Shown piece by piece: positions 13,690 to 20,157 of a stretch of DNA of 20,157 nucleotides; position 1 is the first letter of the stretch, and each line of letters starts with the position of its first letter. The notes beneath the pieces were generated by a model. It saw only the letters and a list, made by a program, of their open reading frames with translations, did not search any database and was not told the DNA's origin. Location of the stretch: NCBI GenBank assembly GCA_002394235.1, contig DGTF01000044.1:34943-55099 (forward strand). The letters run 5' to 3'. The position numbers were made by a program, and so were the translations under genes. The DNA is from Eubacterium sp. UBA4343 (GTDB taxonomy: Bacteria; Bacillota; Clostridia; Lachnospirales; Lachnospiraceae).

Positions 13690-15102
13690 TTAACCTATAC
13701 TGCCCTTCATCTCAAGACGGATCAGATTATTCATCTCAACCGCGTACTCAAGAGGAAGCTCTTTGCCTACATTGTCCGCGAATCCGCTGACGATCAGCGC
13801 GCGGGCATCCTCCTCGGACAGTCCTCTGCTCATCAAATAGAACACCGCGTCATCGCTGATACGGCCGATCTTTGCCTCATGTCCGATATCTGCCTGCTGT
13901 GTCCGGATATCCATTGCCGGAATCGTATCTGATCTGGACTCGGCATCAAGCATCAGAGACTGGCAGGATACCGATGACTTACTGTTCTTTGCCTGACTGT
14001 TAACCACAACGGAGCTTCGGAAAGTACTGATTCCTCCGTCCTTTGAGATAGATCTGGTGCTGACGTAGGAAGAAGTGTCCGGTGCGCTGTGCACCATCTT
14101 GCATCCGGTGTCAAGATTCTGTCCCTTTCCCGCAAAGGTCACTCCTGTGAATTCCGCCCGTGCGCCTCTCCCGGCCAGAATGCTCATGGGATACAGATAA
14201 GATACGTGAGAGCCAAAGGAACCGGAAATCCATTCTACCTTTCCACCCTCTTCAACGCGCGCACGTTTTGTGTTCAGGTTGTACATGTTCTTGGACCAGT
14301 TCTCGATCGTGGAGTAGCGAAGGGTCGAATTTCTTCCTACGTAAAGCTCAACGCAGCCCGCGTGGAGGTTCGCCACATTATACTTCGGAGCCGAGCAGCC
14401 CTCGATGAAATGCAGGTATGCATCGTCATCCACGATGATCAGCGTATGCTCAAACTGTCCCGCGCCCTTGGCGTTCAGACGGAAGTAGGACTGCAGCGGA
14501 ATGTCCACATGAACCCCCTTCGGAACGTACACGAAGGATCCGCCCGACCACACGGCGCCGTGAAGAGCCGCGAATTTATGATCGGTCGGAGGTACCAGCT
14601 TCATGAAATGGCTCCGGATCATATCCGCGTATTCTCCGCGGAGCGCACTTTCAATATCCGTGTAGATGACGCCCTGTGCCGCAACCTCGTCCTTTACGTT
14701 ATGATATACGAGCTCGGAATCATACTGAGCGCCTACGCCCGCAAGAGATTTTCTCTCCGCCTGCGGAATTCCGAGACGTTCAAATGTGTCCTTGATCTCA
14801 TCCGGAACATCGTTCCAGTCTTTTGCCATACGCTTGGAGTTCGGACGCACATAAGTGACAATGTTATCCATATCCAGGCCTTCAATGGACGGTCCCCAGT
14901 CCGGGACCTGCTTTTTATTGTAGATATCCAGAGATTTCAGACGGAAATCCCTCATCCATTCCGGATCATTTTTTTCTTTTGAAATCTCAAGGATAATATC
15001 CGGAGTCAGGCCTTCCTCGATTCGGAACTCATCTTTTTCCTCATTTCGGAAGTCGTACATACTCCGGTCTATATCCTCGACGTATGTCTTTTCCTTTGCC
15101 AT
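13690..15102 (-). CDS. sufB: SufB scaffold subunit
   Basis: This 470-residue protein is the main scaffold on which Fe-S clusters are assembled in SufBC2D. Typical motifs are PDWGPSIEGLDMDNI (68-82), PPTDHKFAALHGAVWSGGSF (171-190), HFIEGCSAP (231-239) and the segment around C380 (SCQSLML), aligned with E. coli C405. E409 in IGHEAKIG matches E. coli E434. The SufC-binding motif YLMSRGLSEEDARALIVSGF (422-441) is complete. The length is normal. Gaps are 9 nt to sufC and 10 nt to sufD, consistent with one operon. Confidence 0.97.
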   Translation of the reverse strand: MAKEKTYVEDIDRSMYDFRNEEKDEFRIEEGLTPDIILEISKEKNDPEWMRDFRLKSLDIYNKKQVPDWGPSIEGLDMDNIVTYVRPNSKRMAKDWNDVPDEIKDTFERLGIPQAERKSLAGVGAQYDSELVYHNVKDEVAAQGVIYTDIESALRGEYADMIRSHFMKLVPPTDHKFAALHGAVWSGGSFVYVPKGVHVDIPLQSYFRLNAKGAGQFEHTLIIVDDDAYLHFIEGCSAPKYNVANLHAGCVELYVGRNSTLRYSTIENWSKNMYNLNTKRARVEEGGKVEWISGSFGSHVSYLYPMSILAGRGARAEFTGVTFAGKGQNLDTGCKMVHSAPDTSSYVSTRSISKDGGISTFRSSVVVNSQAKNSKSSVSCQSLMLDAESRSDTIPAMDIRTQQADIGHEAKIGRISDDAVFYLMSRGLSEEDARALIVSGFADNVGKELPLEYAVEMNNLIRLEMKGSIG

Positions 15103-15111
15103 ATGATCTCC

Positions 15112-15873
15112 TTATGCCTCTCCGTTTTCTTCCTTAATGAACCGCTCAAATCCGTTCTCATTGATCTCATCTACGAGTGACGCGTCGCCGTTCTCAACGA
15201 TCGTGCCGTCTACGAGGACATGTGTGGCATCCACATGAAGCGACTCCAGGATACGAGTGCTGTGTGTGATGATGATCAGCGATCCGTCTCTGTTCTTCTG
15301 ATACTCCTCAACTCCCTTGGATACGGTGCGCACGGCGTCGACATCCAGACCGGAATCGGTTTCATCAAGGATCGCAAGAGAAGGATTCAGCATGAGCAGC
15401 TGAAGAATCTCTGCCTTTTTCTTCTCGCCGCCGGAGAAGCCAACGTTCAGATCACGCTCCGCGTAGGAGTGGTCCATCTGCAGAACATCCATTGCCGCCG
15501 CAATCTTCTTGCGGAAATCCCAGAGACGGATTCTCTCGCCTGTCCGGTTCTCCAACGCGTTGCGGATAAAGTTCGAAAGAGAAATTCCGGGAACCTCAAG
15601 CGGGTTCTGGAAGGACATGAACAAGCCGTCCTTTGCTCTCTGATTCACCGGCTCATCCAGAATGCTCTTGCCGTTAAAAATAATATCGCCGCTCTTGACG
15701 ATGTAATTCGGATTGCCCATCAGCGCATTTCCGAGTGTGGATTTGCCCGCTCCGTTCGGTCCCATCAGAACGTGGGTCTCTCCCTTTCTCACCTCAAGGT
15801 TTAATCCCTTCAGGATATCCTTGTCCTCTACACTGACTGACAGGTCCTTCACCTGTAATAAAATATCTGCCAT
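15112..15873 (-). CDS. sufC: SufC ATPase of the SUF system
   Basis: This 253-residue ABC-type ATPase powers SufBD. It has Walker A GPNGAGKST (38-46), the Q-loop FQNPLEVPG (88-96), signature FSGGEKKKAE (146-155) with the SufC-type KKK, Walker B LAILDE with E171, and the H-loop THSTR. The D-loop SGLDVDA follows. There are no membrane parts, in line with its soluble role. AGGAGG lies 5 nt before the ATG. It is the first gene of the operon; the order sufC-sufB-sufD-sufS-sufU differs from Bacillus (sufCDSUB). Confidence 0.97.
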   Translation of the reverse strand: MADILLQVKDLSVSVEDKDILKGLNLEVRKGETHVLMGPNGAGKSTLGNALMGNPNYIVKSGDIIFNGKSILDEPVNQRAKDGLFMSFQNPLEVPGISLSNFIRNALENRTGERIRLWDFRKKIAAAMDVLQMDHSYAERDLNVGFSGGEKKKAEILQLLMLNPSLAILDETDSGLDVDAVRTVSKGVEEYQKNRDGSLIIITHSTRILESLHVDATHVLVDGTIVENGDASLVDEINENGFERFIKEENGEA

Positions 15874-15909
15874 AACATCCTCCTGATATCACTGTCCGTA
15901 AAACATTCC

Positions 15910-15929
15910 TGCGATCTGTTTGGATCGCA
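15910..15929 (-). other. Hairpin in the suf leader RNA
   Basis: TGCGATC (15910-15916) and GATCGCA (15923-15929) pair perfectly across 6 nt, about 40 nt before sufC in the transcript. No T-tract follows. It lies in a leader of about 190 nt and might affect stability or sufC translation. Confidence 0.5.
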
Positions 15930-16072
15930 AACTGTACAGGCCGCGAATTTCTCTGTGATACGCACTCGCACGGGACATTGCATCTCAAACCGCGCGGGCC
16001 CTCCATCACCTCACCTCTTCACAGCTTCTGTAAAATAAACCCTAGTAAAATGCTACACTTTTCAGTCGCTTC

Positions 16073-16101
16073 ATTATATAACACTGTATTTTCAATTGCA
16101 A
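16073..16101 (-). promoter_or_regulatory. Sigma-A promoter of the suf operon
   Basis: On the minus strand TTGCAA (16096-16101), a 17-nt spacer and TATAAT (16073-16078) form a strong promoter. Transcription should begin near 16066, giving a leader of about 190 nt before sufC. The TCCT...AGGA palindromes of the cysK promoter are not seen here. Confidence 0.85.
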
Positions 16102-16175
16102 GCGGCATTCTGCAAAACCGGGAAGGATTCCAGTTGCTTTATCAGCACTTCCAAAACGCAGACTGGACCGCCGCA

Positions 16176-16326
16176 AGCGCGCAAGAGGCTGAGGACGTCC
16201 CTCCACTGCGTTTTCCATCCGCATATAATCGTCACATCCGAAGCGCGCGGAAGAGACTGAGGACGTCTCTCCACTGCGTTTTCCATTCGCATATAATCGT
16301 CACATCCGAAGCGCGCAAGAGACTCT
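16176..16326. repeat. Tandem repeat of 66-68 nt between the cardiolipin synthase and suf promoter
   Basis: Copies start at 16176 (66 nt), 16242 (68 nt) and 16310 (partial, about 17 nt). Each begins AGCGCGC and holds near-identical blocks CCACTGCGTTTTCCAT and GCATATAATCGTCACATCCG. The copies abut and differ by a few substitutions and a 2-nt insertion. Short leftward frames over it are by-products of the repeat. Confidence 0.92.
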
Positions 16327-16382
16327 GATTCAGAATAAGACGCAATCCGCAGCCTATAAAGTATGTGACGCTGTTTACCGTC

Positions 16383-17945
16383 TCAGAGAAGCGGCGCGAC
16401 GAACCGAAGAAGCGCGCGCACAGACCGCTGCAAAATCGTCTGCGCACCTTTCCGGTATCGATCCGTCACCTCTTCGGATTCCAGCAGCATCTTCTCAAAA
16501 TCCGCCTTGATCTCCCCGACAATACTGCTGCGGTGGAACAGAACCCCATCCTCGAAATGAAGATACAGACTCCGGTAGTCCAGATTGATCGTCCCGACTG
16601 TGGCCGACCGGTCATCGACGATACTCATCTTTGCGTGACAGAAACCCGGCGTATACTCATAAATCCGCACACCTCCGCGAACCAGTCCCGAATAGTAGGA
16701 CCTTGTCTCCTGGTAGACCAGTTTCTTGTCCGGGATCCCCGGGGTGATGATTCTCACGTCAACCCCTCTCTTCGCTGCGCCCACCATCTCCCGCCGCATT
16801 TCGTCCGTAATAATCAGGTACGGTGTCACAAAATACGCGTAGTTCTTGGCCGACCTGAGCATATTCATGTACACCTCTTCACCGGTCGGCTCATCGTCGA
16901 GAGGGCTGTCCGCATAGGGCTGCACATAGCCGTCACTCTCGATCCCGCCGGGAATCTCCGGCAGATATTTCTTCACATCGCAATTCGGGTCGGTATGGCT
17001 CAGCAGATCCCACATTTCCAGAAAAATCAGAGAAAAACTGCGCACGGCAGCGCCCTCCAGACGAATTCCGGTATCCTTCCAGAAGCCATACGGTGTTGTT
17101 ATATGGAAATATTCATTCGCCATATTGTAACCGCCGGTATAGGCAATTTTCCCGTCGATCACCATGATTTTCCTGTGATCCCTGTTGTTGATGAAGATAT
17201 TGAGCAGCGGGAGCACAGGGTTGAACCGGATGCAGTGGATGCCCGCCTCTTCCATTTTCCGGTTAAATTTCCGGTTCAGAAAAGCAATGCTTCCGATATC
17301 ATCGTAGATCATACGGATCTCCACGCCCTCCGCAGCTTTTTTCTTCAGAATCCGAAACACTCTTTCAAAAGCGCCCTGCTCTTCAATCGCGAAATATTCC
17401 ATGAAGATATGATGCTGCGCATTCTCCAGATCCTGAAGCTGTGACTCAAAGGCTTCCGCCGCGTCCGGGAAAAACTTCACCCGCGTGTTCTGGTACACCG
17501 GAAAACCACAGGTCTTCCACAGATAATTGGAGGCTCCGGCAGCTCTCTGATCCTCTTTTTCCAGTGCCTCCAGCGTTTTTCGGCTCTGCTTCAGCTTTCG
17601 GAACAGCTCATGATCGATTTCCTCAAACTCACGCCGCATGCGCCGGGTAGAATTTTTTCTTCCCATGATCGCGTAAAAGACAATCCCCGCCATCGGGAAA
17701 GCCATGACAACCATCATCCAGAACATCCGGTACGACGCGTTCATGTGCCGCGCAAAAATTGTGAGCGTCAGAATCATGGCTCCGAAGGTAATCGTCGTGG
17801 AAAGCCAGGGCAGCCTGGCCTCCAGACTGGTAATCATTGTAAAAATCCACGCGAACTGCATCACAATCAGGATCACAAAGAAAAACACCCGTACAATACT
17901 TGTCTTTGTCCAGCTCTTCTGCTCGACTCTCATCTTCTCAATCAA
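16383..17945 (-). CDS. cls: Cardiolipin synthase (phospholipase D family)
   Basis: This membrane enzyme of about 520 residues joins two phosphatidylglycerol molecules into cardiolipin. Two hydrophobic N-terminal segments (about residues 15-40 and 45-95, the latter probably containing two helices) are followed by two HKD motifs: H257-K259-D264 in NNRDHRKIMVIDG and H437-K439-D444 in GFCHAKMSIVDD. Both have the trailing GG(Y)N or GTIN parts, so it should be active. I place the start at TTG 17945 because AGGAGG (17952-17957) is 6 nt upstream; it overlaps the previous stop codon as TTGA. The ATG at 17933 is possible but has a poor ribosome site, and the frame to 18254 lies over the upstream gene. 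No terminator with a T-tract was found after it. Confidence 0.93.
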   Translation of the reverse strand: MIEKMRVEQKSWTKTSIVRVFFFVILIVMQFAWIFTMITSLEARLPWLSTTITFGAMILTLTIFARHMNASYRMFWMMVVMAFPMAGIVFYAIMGRKNSTRRMRREFEEIDHELFRKLKQSRKTLEALEKEDQRAAGASNYLWKTCGFPVYQNTRVKFFPDAAEAFESQLQDLENAQHHIFMEYFAIEEQGAFERVFRILKKKAAEGVEIRMIYDDIGSIAFLNRKFNRKMEEAGIHCIRFNPVLPLLNIFINNRDHRKIMVIDGKIAYTGGYNMANEYFHITTPYGFWKDTGIRLEGAAVRSFSLIFLEMWDLLSHTDPNCDVKKYLPEIPGGIESDGYVQPYADSPLDDEPTGEEVYMNMLRSAKNYAYFVTPYLIITDEMRREMVGAAKRGVDVRIITPGIPDKKLVYQETRSYYSGLVRGGVRIYEYTPGFCHAKMSIVDDRSATVGTINLDYRSLYLHFEDGVLFHRSSIVGEIKADFEKMLLESEEVTDRYRKGAQTILQRSVRALLRFVAPLL

Positions 17946-18715
17946 ATTGGCCCTCCTGTTCTGCCCGCGGATATTTTTTGTCTGATCTTCTCCGGAATAA
18001 TCTGATGCACGAAGCAGATTCCGAGTCCGGACACGGCAAGGTACCGCAGATGCGGCGCCCATCCGTCCGCGATCGCAAGGTAGAGCTCGTGCTCCTCCCG
18101 GTCCTCGCTTTCCACCTCTACTGCCCCGTAGCAGATCACATGATGATCCCCGTAGCAGGGATGATTCCGCAGCTGGAGATACAGAATCCGCCCCTCCTTC
18201 GCCCACTCCATGAAAAGGCCTTTCCGATATGGGACACACGGCAGGACAGAGCATACCAGGTGATACTTTCTCAGGCAGACCCGGATATAAAGCCCCGTCA
18301 GAGCATCACTGGTTCCTCCGAAATGATGAAAAAGATCCATGTTATGATAGATCAGCGTTTTTTCACCGATTCCGCTCACCCGAAGGAACACCTCCTCCGG
18401 CAGAAGAGACTGCCCGCAATTCTGCCAGTTCTGCCCGGAATCCGTATATCTCCCCTTCACTCTTTCAGTATTTTCCCGATTTTTTCCACATAGAGACCAT
18501 TTATCCAGTGTCAGAATCAGATTTGTAATCGCCACAGGGCCGCAGTGTCTCTGATACCCTTTTCCCAGGGAACTGAACTGCGAGGTCACGCATACACCAG
18601 AAACCGATTCCCACGGTACTGCCTTTTGCACAACGTGAAATTTCTTCTGATACACGGATTCCGCGTGACGGACCGGGTCATCAATCACCTCCGTATTTTT
18701 CTTCTCAAATCGCAT
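17942..18715 (-). CDS. C39-like papain-fold cysteine peptidase, putative
   Basis: This 257-residue protein has no signal peptide or membrane helix and is presumably cytoplasmic. QRHCGPVAITNLIL (55-68) fits the active site of C39-type papain-fold peptidases, with Q55 for the oxyanion hole and C58 as nucleophile. The histidine would be H191 or H192 in GDHHVICYGAVEV, and the Asp/Asn D217 in LYLAIADGW, in the right order. It is Cys-rich (about ten). GAGGA precedes the ATG. Its TGA overlaps the TTG of the cardiolipin synthase, so the two are translationally coupled. A C39 domain normally cuts double-glycine leaders in an ABC transporter; no transporter is present here. The substrate is unknown, and it may be a non-peptidase thiol enzyme. 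Confidence 0.7.
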   Translation of the reverse strand: MRFEKKNTEVIDDPVRHAESVYQKKFHVVQKAVPWESVSGVCVTSQFSSLGKGYQRHCGPVAITNLILTLDKWSLCGKNRENTERVKGRYTDSGQNWQNCGQSLLPEEVFLRVSGIGEKTLIYHNMDLFHHFGGTSDALTGLYIRVCLRKYHLVCSVLPCVPYRKGLFMEWAKEGRILYLQLRNHPCYGDHHVICYGAVEVESEDREEHELYLAIADGWAPHLRYLAVSGLGICFVHQIIPEKIRQKISAGRTGGPI

Positions 18716-18741
18716 ATTGTCCTCACATTTCTTCAGTTTTT

Positions 18742-18787
18742 GTAACGAGTTACTATCTATTTTATAACTTCAGACACCTAAAAACAA
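18742..18787 (-). promoter_or_regulatory. Promoter of the peptidase-cls unit with a palindrome at its start site
   Basis: On the minus strand TTGTTT (18782-18787), 17 nt and TAAAAT (18759-18764) form a plausible sigma-A promoter. GTAAC-GA-GTTAC (18742-18753) lies over the expected start of transcription near 18752 and could be an operator. Confidence 0.5.
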
Positions 18788-19071
18788 TCCGGTTGCGGGG
18801 GATGAGGGTTTGCTGTTGCAAGCCTTACGTTCGCAGAATACAATTCTCACTATTTTTAGATAGTTCCCTTACTTTCCGAAAATAATTAATGCGTTGGCGG
18901 ATATGTCATGATATACTGATGATACAACTGAAGCCGCCATTTCGTAAGAACGCGGGCAGAGACTTCGACAGCCGCCTGCGCGGGCTTTACCTGCACCACA
19001 ATATTGTATAAACCCGGCTGCCGCGCTGCATATAAGCAGCCCTGCAGTCATCCATGAAAGGAGTATTTCAT
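18788..19071 (+). promoter_or_regulatory. Intergenic region with a possible promoter for the SPFH gene
   Basis: TGA-TATACT (18909-18917) is an extended -10 element without a good -35. ACTAT (18850-18854) and ATAGT (18861-18865) form a weak inverted repeat. No small gene was recognised. The leader to the SPFH start would be about 150 nt. Confidence 0.35.
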
Positions 19072-20124
19072 ATGGCAGTTATCTGGATTATTCTGGCGAT
19101 TCTCGTTATCTGGCTTATCGCGGCGAACATTCGGATTGTTCCGCAGGCAGAGGCATACGTCATTGAACACCTCGGAAAGTTCAAGACAATCTGGAATGCG
19201 GGTCTTCATCTGAAAATGCCTATCGTTGAAAAAATCGCCAAAAAAGTATCCCTGAAGGAACAGGTACTGGACTTTCCGCCGCAGCCAGTCATTACCAAGG
19301 ACAACGTCACCATGATGATCGACTCGGTTGTCTTCTGTTATGTATTTGATCCGAAGCTCTACACCTACGGAATTGAAAATCCGATCTCCGGTCTGCAGAA
19401 CCTCTCCGCAACGACGCTGCGAAACATCATTGGCGACATGGAACTGGATCAGACGCTCACCTCCCGCGAGACAATCAACGGAAGAATGCAGGCGATTCTC
19501 GACGAGGCGACCGATCCCTGGGGCATCAAGGTCACCCGCGTGGAAATCAAGAATATCCAGCCCCCGAAGGAGATCGAAGAGGTCATGACGAAGCAGATGA
19601 GGGCAGAACGCGAGCGCCGTCAGACGGTTCTGGAGGCACAGGCGCATCAGGAAGCCGTTGTAAGCCGGGCAGAGGGCGACAAGAAGGCGAAGATTCTGGC
19701 CGCTGAAGCGGAACGTGACGCTCAGATCGCTCTGGCCGAGGGACGCGCCAAATCCATCAAGCTCGTCTATGAGGCGGAGGCTGCAGGTATCAGTGATCTG
19801 AACAGGGCAGGCATCAGTGAGAGTGTCCTGAAGCTGAAGGGAATCGAAGCCCTCAAAGACGTCTCCGACGGCAGAGCCACCAAGATCTACATGCCTTCTG
19901 ACATTGCGAATGTCATTTCCTCCCTCGGCGTAGCCGGGGAGGCACTGGGAATCGGTGATACGACACCCATCAACCGGAACCCGAAGCCTAAGCCCGCTGT
20001 TCCGAAGGACCCCTGCATCACGAACGAAACCGGCCGGGGCGGACGGGAAGCGGCAGCCGCTTCCGCCGCGATCAATTCTTCTGTTGTCTCTGAAGATCAA
20101 CGCTCTGACAACACTGAAATATAA
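19072..20124 (+). CDS. SPFH/stomatin-like membrane protein (QmcA family)
   Basis: This 350-residue protein has one N-terminal membrane helix (residues 3-20), an SPFH (band 7) domain from about 23 to 185 with EAYVIEHLGKFKTIWNAGLHLKMP and the GIKVTRVEIKNIQPP strand, and then a long Ala/Glu/Arg coiled coil (190-262: RAERERRQTVLEAQAHQEA, AEGDKKAKILAAEAERDAQ). The family forms oligomeric rings in membrane microdomains and often works with NfeD or a membrane protease. Neither is in the window, although the gene lies near the right edge. AAAGGAG lies 8 nt before ATG 19072; the in-frame ATG at 19054 would place the ribosome site inside the gene and is rejected. The last 50 residues are a Pro/Lys then Ala/Ser-rich tail with low similarity to the family. 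Confidence 0.92.
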   Translation: MAVIWIILAILVIWLIAANIRIVPQAEAYVIEHLGKFKTIWNAGLHLKMPIVEKIAKKVSLKEQVLDFPPQPVITKDNVTMMIDSVVFCYVFDPKLYTYGIENPISGLQNLSATTLRNIIGDMELDQTLTSRETINGRMQAILDEATDPWGIKVTRVEIKNIQPPKEIEEVMTKQMRAERERRQTVLEAQAHQEAVVSRAEGDKKAKILAAEAERDAQIALAEGRAKSIKLVYEAEAAGISDLNRAGISESVLKLKGIEALKDVSDGRATKIYMPSDIANVISSLGVAGEALGIGDTTPINRNPKPKPAVPKDPCITNETGRGGREAAAASAAINSSVVSEDQRSDNTEI

Positions 20125-20157
20125 CGCACCGCATCGAGTAGGAGAAAGTCTCCAGTG
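20125..20157 (+). other. Right edge of the window after the SPFH gene
   Basis: GGAGA and TCTCC (about 20141-20153) form a short stem 15-20 nt after the stop codon. It could be the start of a terminator, or AGGAG could be the ribosome site of a next gene. The window ends before this can be decided. Confidence 0.25.

Noticed and set aside
16042..16447. Several leftward ORFs of 60-71 codons
   Set aside because: They are generated by the 66-68-nt tandem repeat being open in several frames, and their translations repeat one another.
17946..18254. N-terminal extension of the cardiolipin synthase
   Set aside because: It overlaps the C39-like gene in another frame, and its translation is Arg/Gly/Ser-rich shadow sequence.
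19054..19071. Upstream ATG of the SPFH gene
   Set aside because: The AAAGGAG ribosome site for 19072 lies within these codons, and nothing suitable precedes 19054.

Overview
The window reads as chromosome of a low-to-moderate G+C Gram-positive anaerobe, most likely a Clostridia/Lachnospiraceae member. The grounds are strong AGGAGG ribosome sites, textbook TTGACA-17-TATAAT promoters, a SufCBDSU-type iron-sulfur operon using SufU, DUF1934, a lipoprotein FKBP/trigger-factor-like foldase, a MetY-type sulfhydrylase and an Rrf2 regulator. No phage, insertion sequence or CRISPR array is visible. The lineage is inferred from gene families only.

Layout from left to right. (1) At 1-371, two glycine tRNA genes (GCC and TCC anticodons) are read leftward from a consensus promoter and end in a terminator that abuts a dispersed repeat. 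(2) At 644-1468 there is a rightward HAD-IIA phosphatase. (3) At 1548-5048, read leftward, a sulfur assimilation cluster: cysK, then metY, then an Rrf2 regulator with three cysteines. cysK has a leader of about 280 nt that encodes a 24-residue peptide with three consecutive Cys codons, and its promoter carries two TCCT...AGGA palindromes. (4) At 5060-9418, read leftward, a polysaccharide-deacetylase-like membrane protein that appears to have lost its catalytic residues, a secreted FKBP-type foldase lipoprotein, and a sigma-70-like protein lacking the promoter-recognition parts, ending in a terminator. (5) At 9751-10370 there is a rightward small membrane protein with its own promoter and terminator. 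(6) At 10432-16101, read leftward, the sufC-sufB-sufD-sufS-sufU operon ends with a DUF1934 gene and starts from a strong promoter with a leader of about 190 nt. (7) At 16383-18787, read leftward, a C39-like cysteine peptidase is coupled to a cardiolipin synthase. (8) At 19072-20124 there is a rightward SPFH/stomatin-like protein.

The genes share a sulfur theme. CysK makes cysteine, MetY makes homocysteine, SufS takes sulfur from cysteine and SufU/SufBCD build Fe-S clusters. An Fe-S- or cysteine-sensing Rrf2 protein could link them. The cysK leader suggests a second layer of control that senses Cys-tRNA charging through ribosome stalling.

Two non-coding patterns recur. Degenerate tandem repeats with periods of 36 to 68 nt occupy four separate intergenic regions. 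A 36-nt sequence occurs twice, 10 kb apart, each time directly after a terminator T-tract and in the same orientation relative to it.
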